Source: an uncultured Spirochaetales bacterium (GTDB lineage: Bacteria > Spirochaetota > Spirochaetia > Sphaerochaetales > Sphaerochaetaceae). Taken from it: a stretch of 6,062 nt of DNA. The stretch is from positions 1 through 6,062 of the forward strand of contig CAKQTF010000069.1 of NCBI GenBank assembly GCA_934276695.1. The letters are read 5' to 3'. The notes beneath the pieces are model-generated. The model made no database searches, was not told the origin of the DNA, and was given only the letters and a program-made list of their open reading frames with translations. Position numbers and translations under genes: made by a program. Of the stretch, positions 5,497 through 6,062 are shown piece by piece (positions within the stretch are counted from its first letter, which is position 1; every line of letters begins with the position of its first letter).

Positions 5497-6062
5497 TGGA
5501 TATCGGGGATCTGATTCTTGAAGGAGCGAAGAACAGCGTTGAGGCAGGTGCTGATTCTCTATGGATCACAGTCTCACTCTATGGTGGTGAGTCTGAGATC
5601 ACGATAGATGACAATGGCACTTCAGATATCCCGGATGATCCCTTCAGCCCTGGAGTCTCATCAAAAGGTCCTGGCAGGGGATTTGGGTTATATCATGTGC
5701 ATGCCTTTGACAGCAATGCCTCTCTTGTGAGGCATGAGGGCGGAGTCCGCCTGCGTTTCTGCGGGGCTTATGATGGCTCTCTTCTTCATCTGGATGAGGT
5801 TCTGCTTCCGGTCTTCATGCTGAAAGGACGGAAATCATTCTTATTCAAGAAGGGCATGAAGTCTATGTGCATAGAGCAGGAAGGGATTCCCGGTAGTATT
5901 GGAGCGGTTGCCTCTTTTAGGGCAATGGTAAGGGAAAAGGAGTTTGAGATGTCTAAACTTACATTAGACGACCTGCATAAGATCAGGGAAAAAGAGCAGG
6001 AAAAGCTTAAGAAGCGTGATATACATGGCAAGGATGTACACATAGTTGTCGCAATGGGGACC
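5496..6062 (+). CDS. HATPase-type ATP-binding protein fused in frame to a (2Fe-2S) ferredoxin-domain hydrogenase subunit (3' end outside window)
   Basis: This frame stays open for 189 codons to the window end. Residues 1 to about 90 form a small GHKL/HATPase domain: an N-box (AKNSVEAGA, N13), the G1 box IDDNG (38-41) and a G-rich lid with GRGFGLYHV (60-68). Such a protein regularly sits between the NuoE-like and ferredoxin genes in clostridial-type hydrogenase clusters; its role is unknown, and it resembles anti-sigma-factor kinases without clear partners. Residues 91-151 look like the family's C-terminal part; IGAVASFRAMVREKE is at the point where relatives, as I remember them, end. Instead of a stop, the frame continues into MSKLTLDDLHKIREKEQEK and KDVHIVVAMGT, the start of the ferredoxin-domain subunit, cut just before its expected first cysteine. 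The ATG at 5496 overlaps the upstream TGA. The alternative is two genes with a lost stop codon. Confidence 0.75.
   Translation, partial: MDIGDLILEGAKNSVEAGADSLWITVSLYGGESEITIDDNGTSDIPDDPFSPGVSSKGPGRGFGLYHVHAFDSNASLVRHEGGVRLRFCGAYDGSLLHLDEVLLPVFMLKGRKSFLFKKGMKSMCIEQEGIPGSIGAVASFRAMVREKEFEMSKLTLDDLHKIREKEQEKLKKRDIHGKDVHIVVAMGT
5949..6062 (+). CDS. Internal start of the (2Fe-2S) ferredoxin-domain hydrogenase subunit, partial
   Basis: AAGGAG at 5937-5942 lies 6 nt before ATG 5949, in frame with the HATPase frame that runs through it. The 38 visible residues (MSKLTLDDLHKIREKEQ, then HIVVAMGT) match the usual N-terminus of the HndB-like ferredoxin-domain subunit, where VVGMGTCG would be expected next. 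This suggests that a free ferredoxin subunit is also, or mainly, made by initiation here. The iron-sulphur ligands lie beyond the window, so cluster binding cannot be confirmed. Confidence 0.6.
   Translation, partial: MSKLTLDDLHKIREKEQEKLKKRDIHGKDVHIVVAMGT

Noticed and set aside
5798..5896. Protein-like stretch in a second frame (reads RTEIILIQEGHEVYVHRAG, stop TAG 5894-5896), which would imply a frameshift in the HATPase gene
   Set aside because: The main frame is open throughout, keeps the local CAG/AAG codon preference, and its GAVASFRAMVRE segment fits the family C-terminus better. A frameshift cannot be fully excluded.

Overview
The window reads as ordinary chromosome from an anaerobic, fermentative bacterium. 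The strongest evidence for that lifestyle is a Rex redox repressor divergent from the first genes of what looks like an NADH-linked [FeFe]-hydrogenase operon. Era with a GRPSAGKST P-loop, a divergent ClpP and a lipoprotein-type nuclease would fit a host-associated spirochaete (Sphaerochaeta/Treponema-like). That lineage call is inference only; Clostridia-like bacteria carry the same hydrogenase cluster. All eight visible stop codons are TGA or TAG, none TAA. There is no tRNA, rRNA, CRISPR array or insertion sequence.

Layout. 1-283 (+): C-terminal end of an ABC exporter ATPase. 284-380: spacer with a nested inverted repeat and a promoter. 381-962 (+): CDP-alcohol phosphatidyltransferase, tail-to-tail with era (952-1839, -), overlapping by 11 bp. 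1840-1921: divergent era/clpP promoter region. 1922-2506 (+): ClpP-family protease; 2538-3494 (+): secreted lipoprotein of the endonuclease/exonuclease/phosphatase fold; 3499-4245 (+): OGG-type 8-oxoguanine DNA glycosylase, which overlaps rex (4235-4876, -) tail-to-tail, again by 11 bp. 4877-5031: AT-rich divergent control region with a candidate Rex operator on the rex -10 box. 5032-5496 (+): NuoE/HydC-like [2Fe-2S] subunit. 5496-6062 (+, open at the window end): a HATPase-type ATP-binding protein that runs with no stop codon into the start of a (2Fe-2S) ferredoxin-domain hydrogenase subunit.

How it fits together. The right-hand third is a redox module. Rex senses NADH/NAD+ and probably controls itself and the electron-bifurcating hydrogenase genes that start at 5032. 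The left two thirds are housekeeping genes: membrane lipid synthesis, ribosome assembly, proteolysis and DNA repair.

Two things stand out. First, the left-hand genes lack a Shine-Dalgarno sequence. Four of the five have a -10-like box 6-7 nt before the ATG, three of these with a -35-like box at exactly 17 bp, which suggests leaderless mRNAs. The rex and hydrogenase genes instead have clear Shine-Dalgarno sites. Second, the HATPase gene and the ferredoxin gene are fused in frame, while the ferredoxin part keeps its own strong Shine-Dalgarno site and native-looking start, so one locus may give two products. I found no wholly novel multi-gene system.
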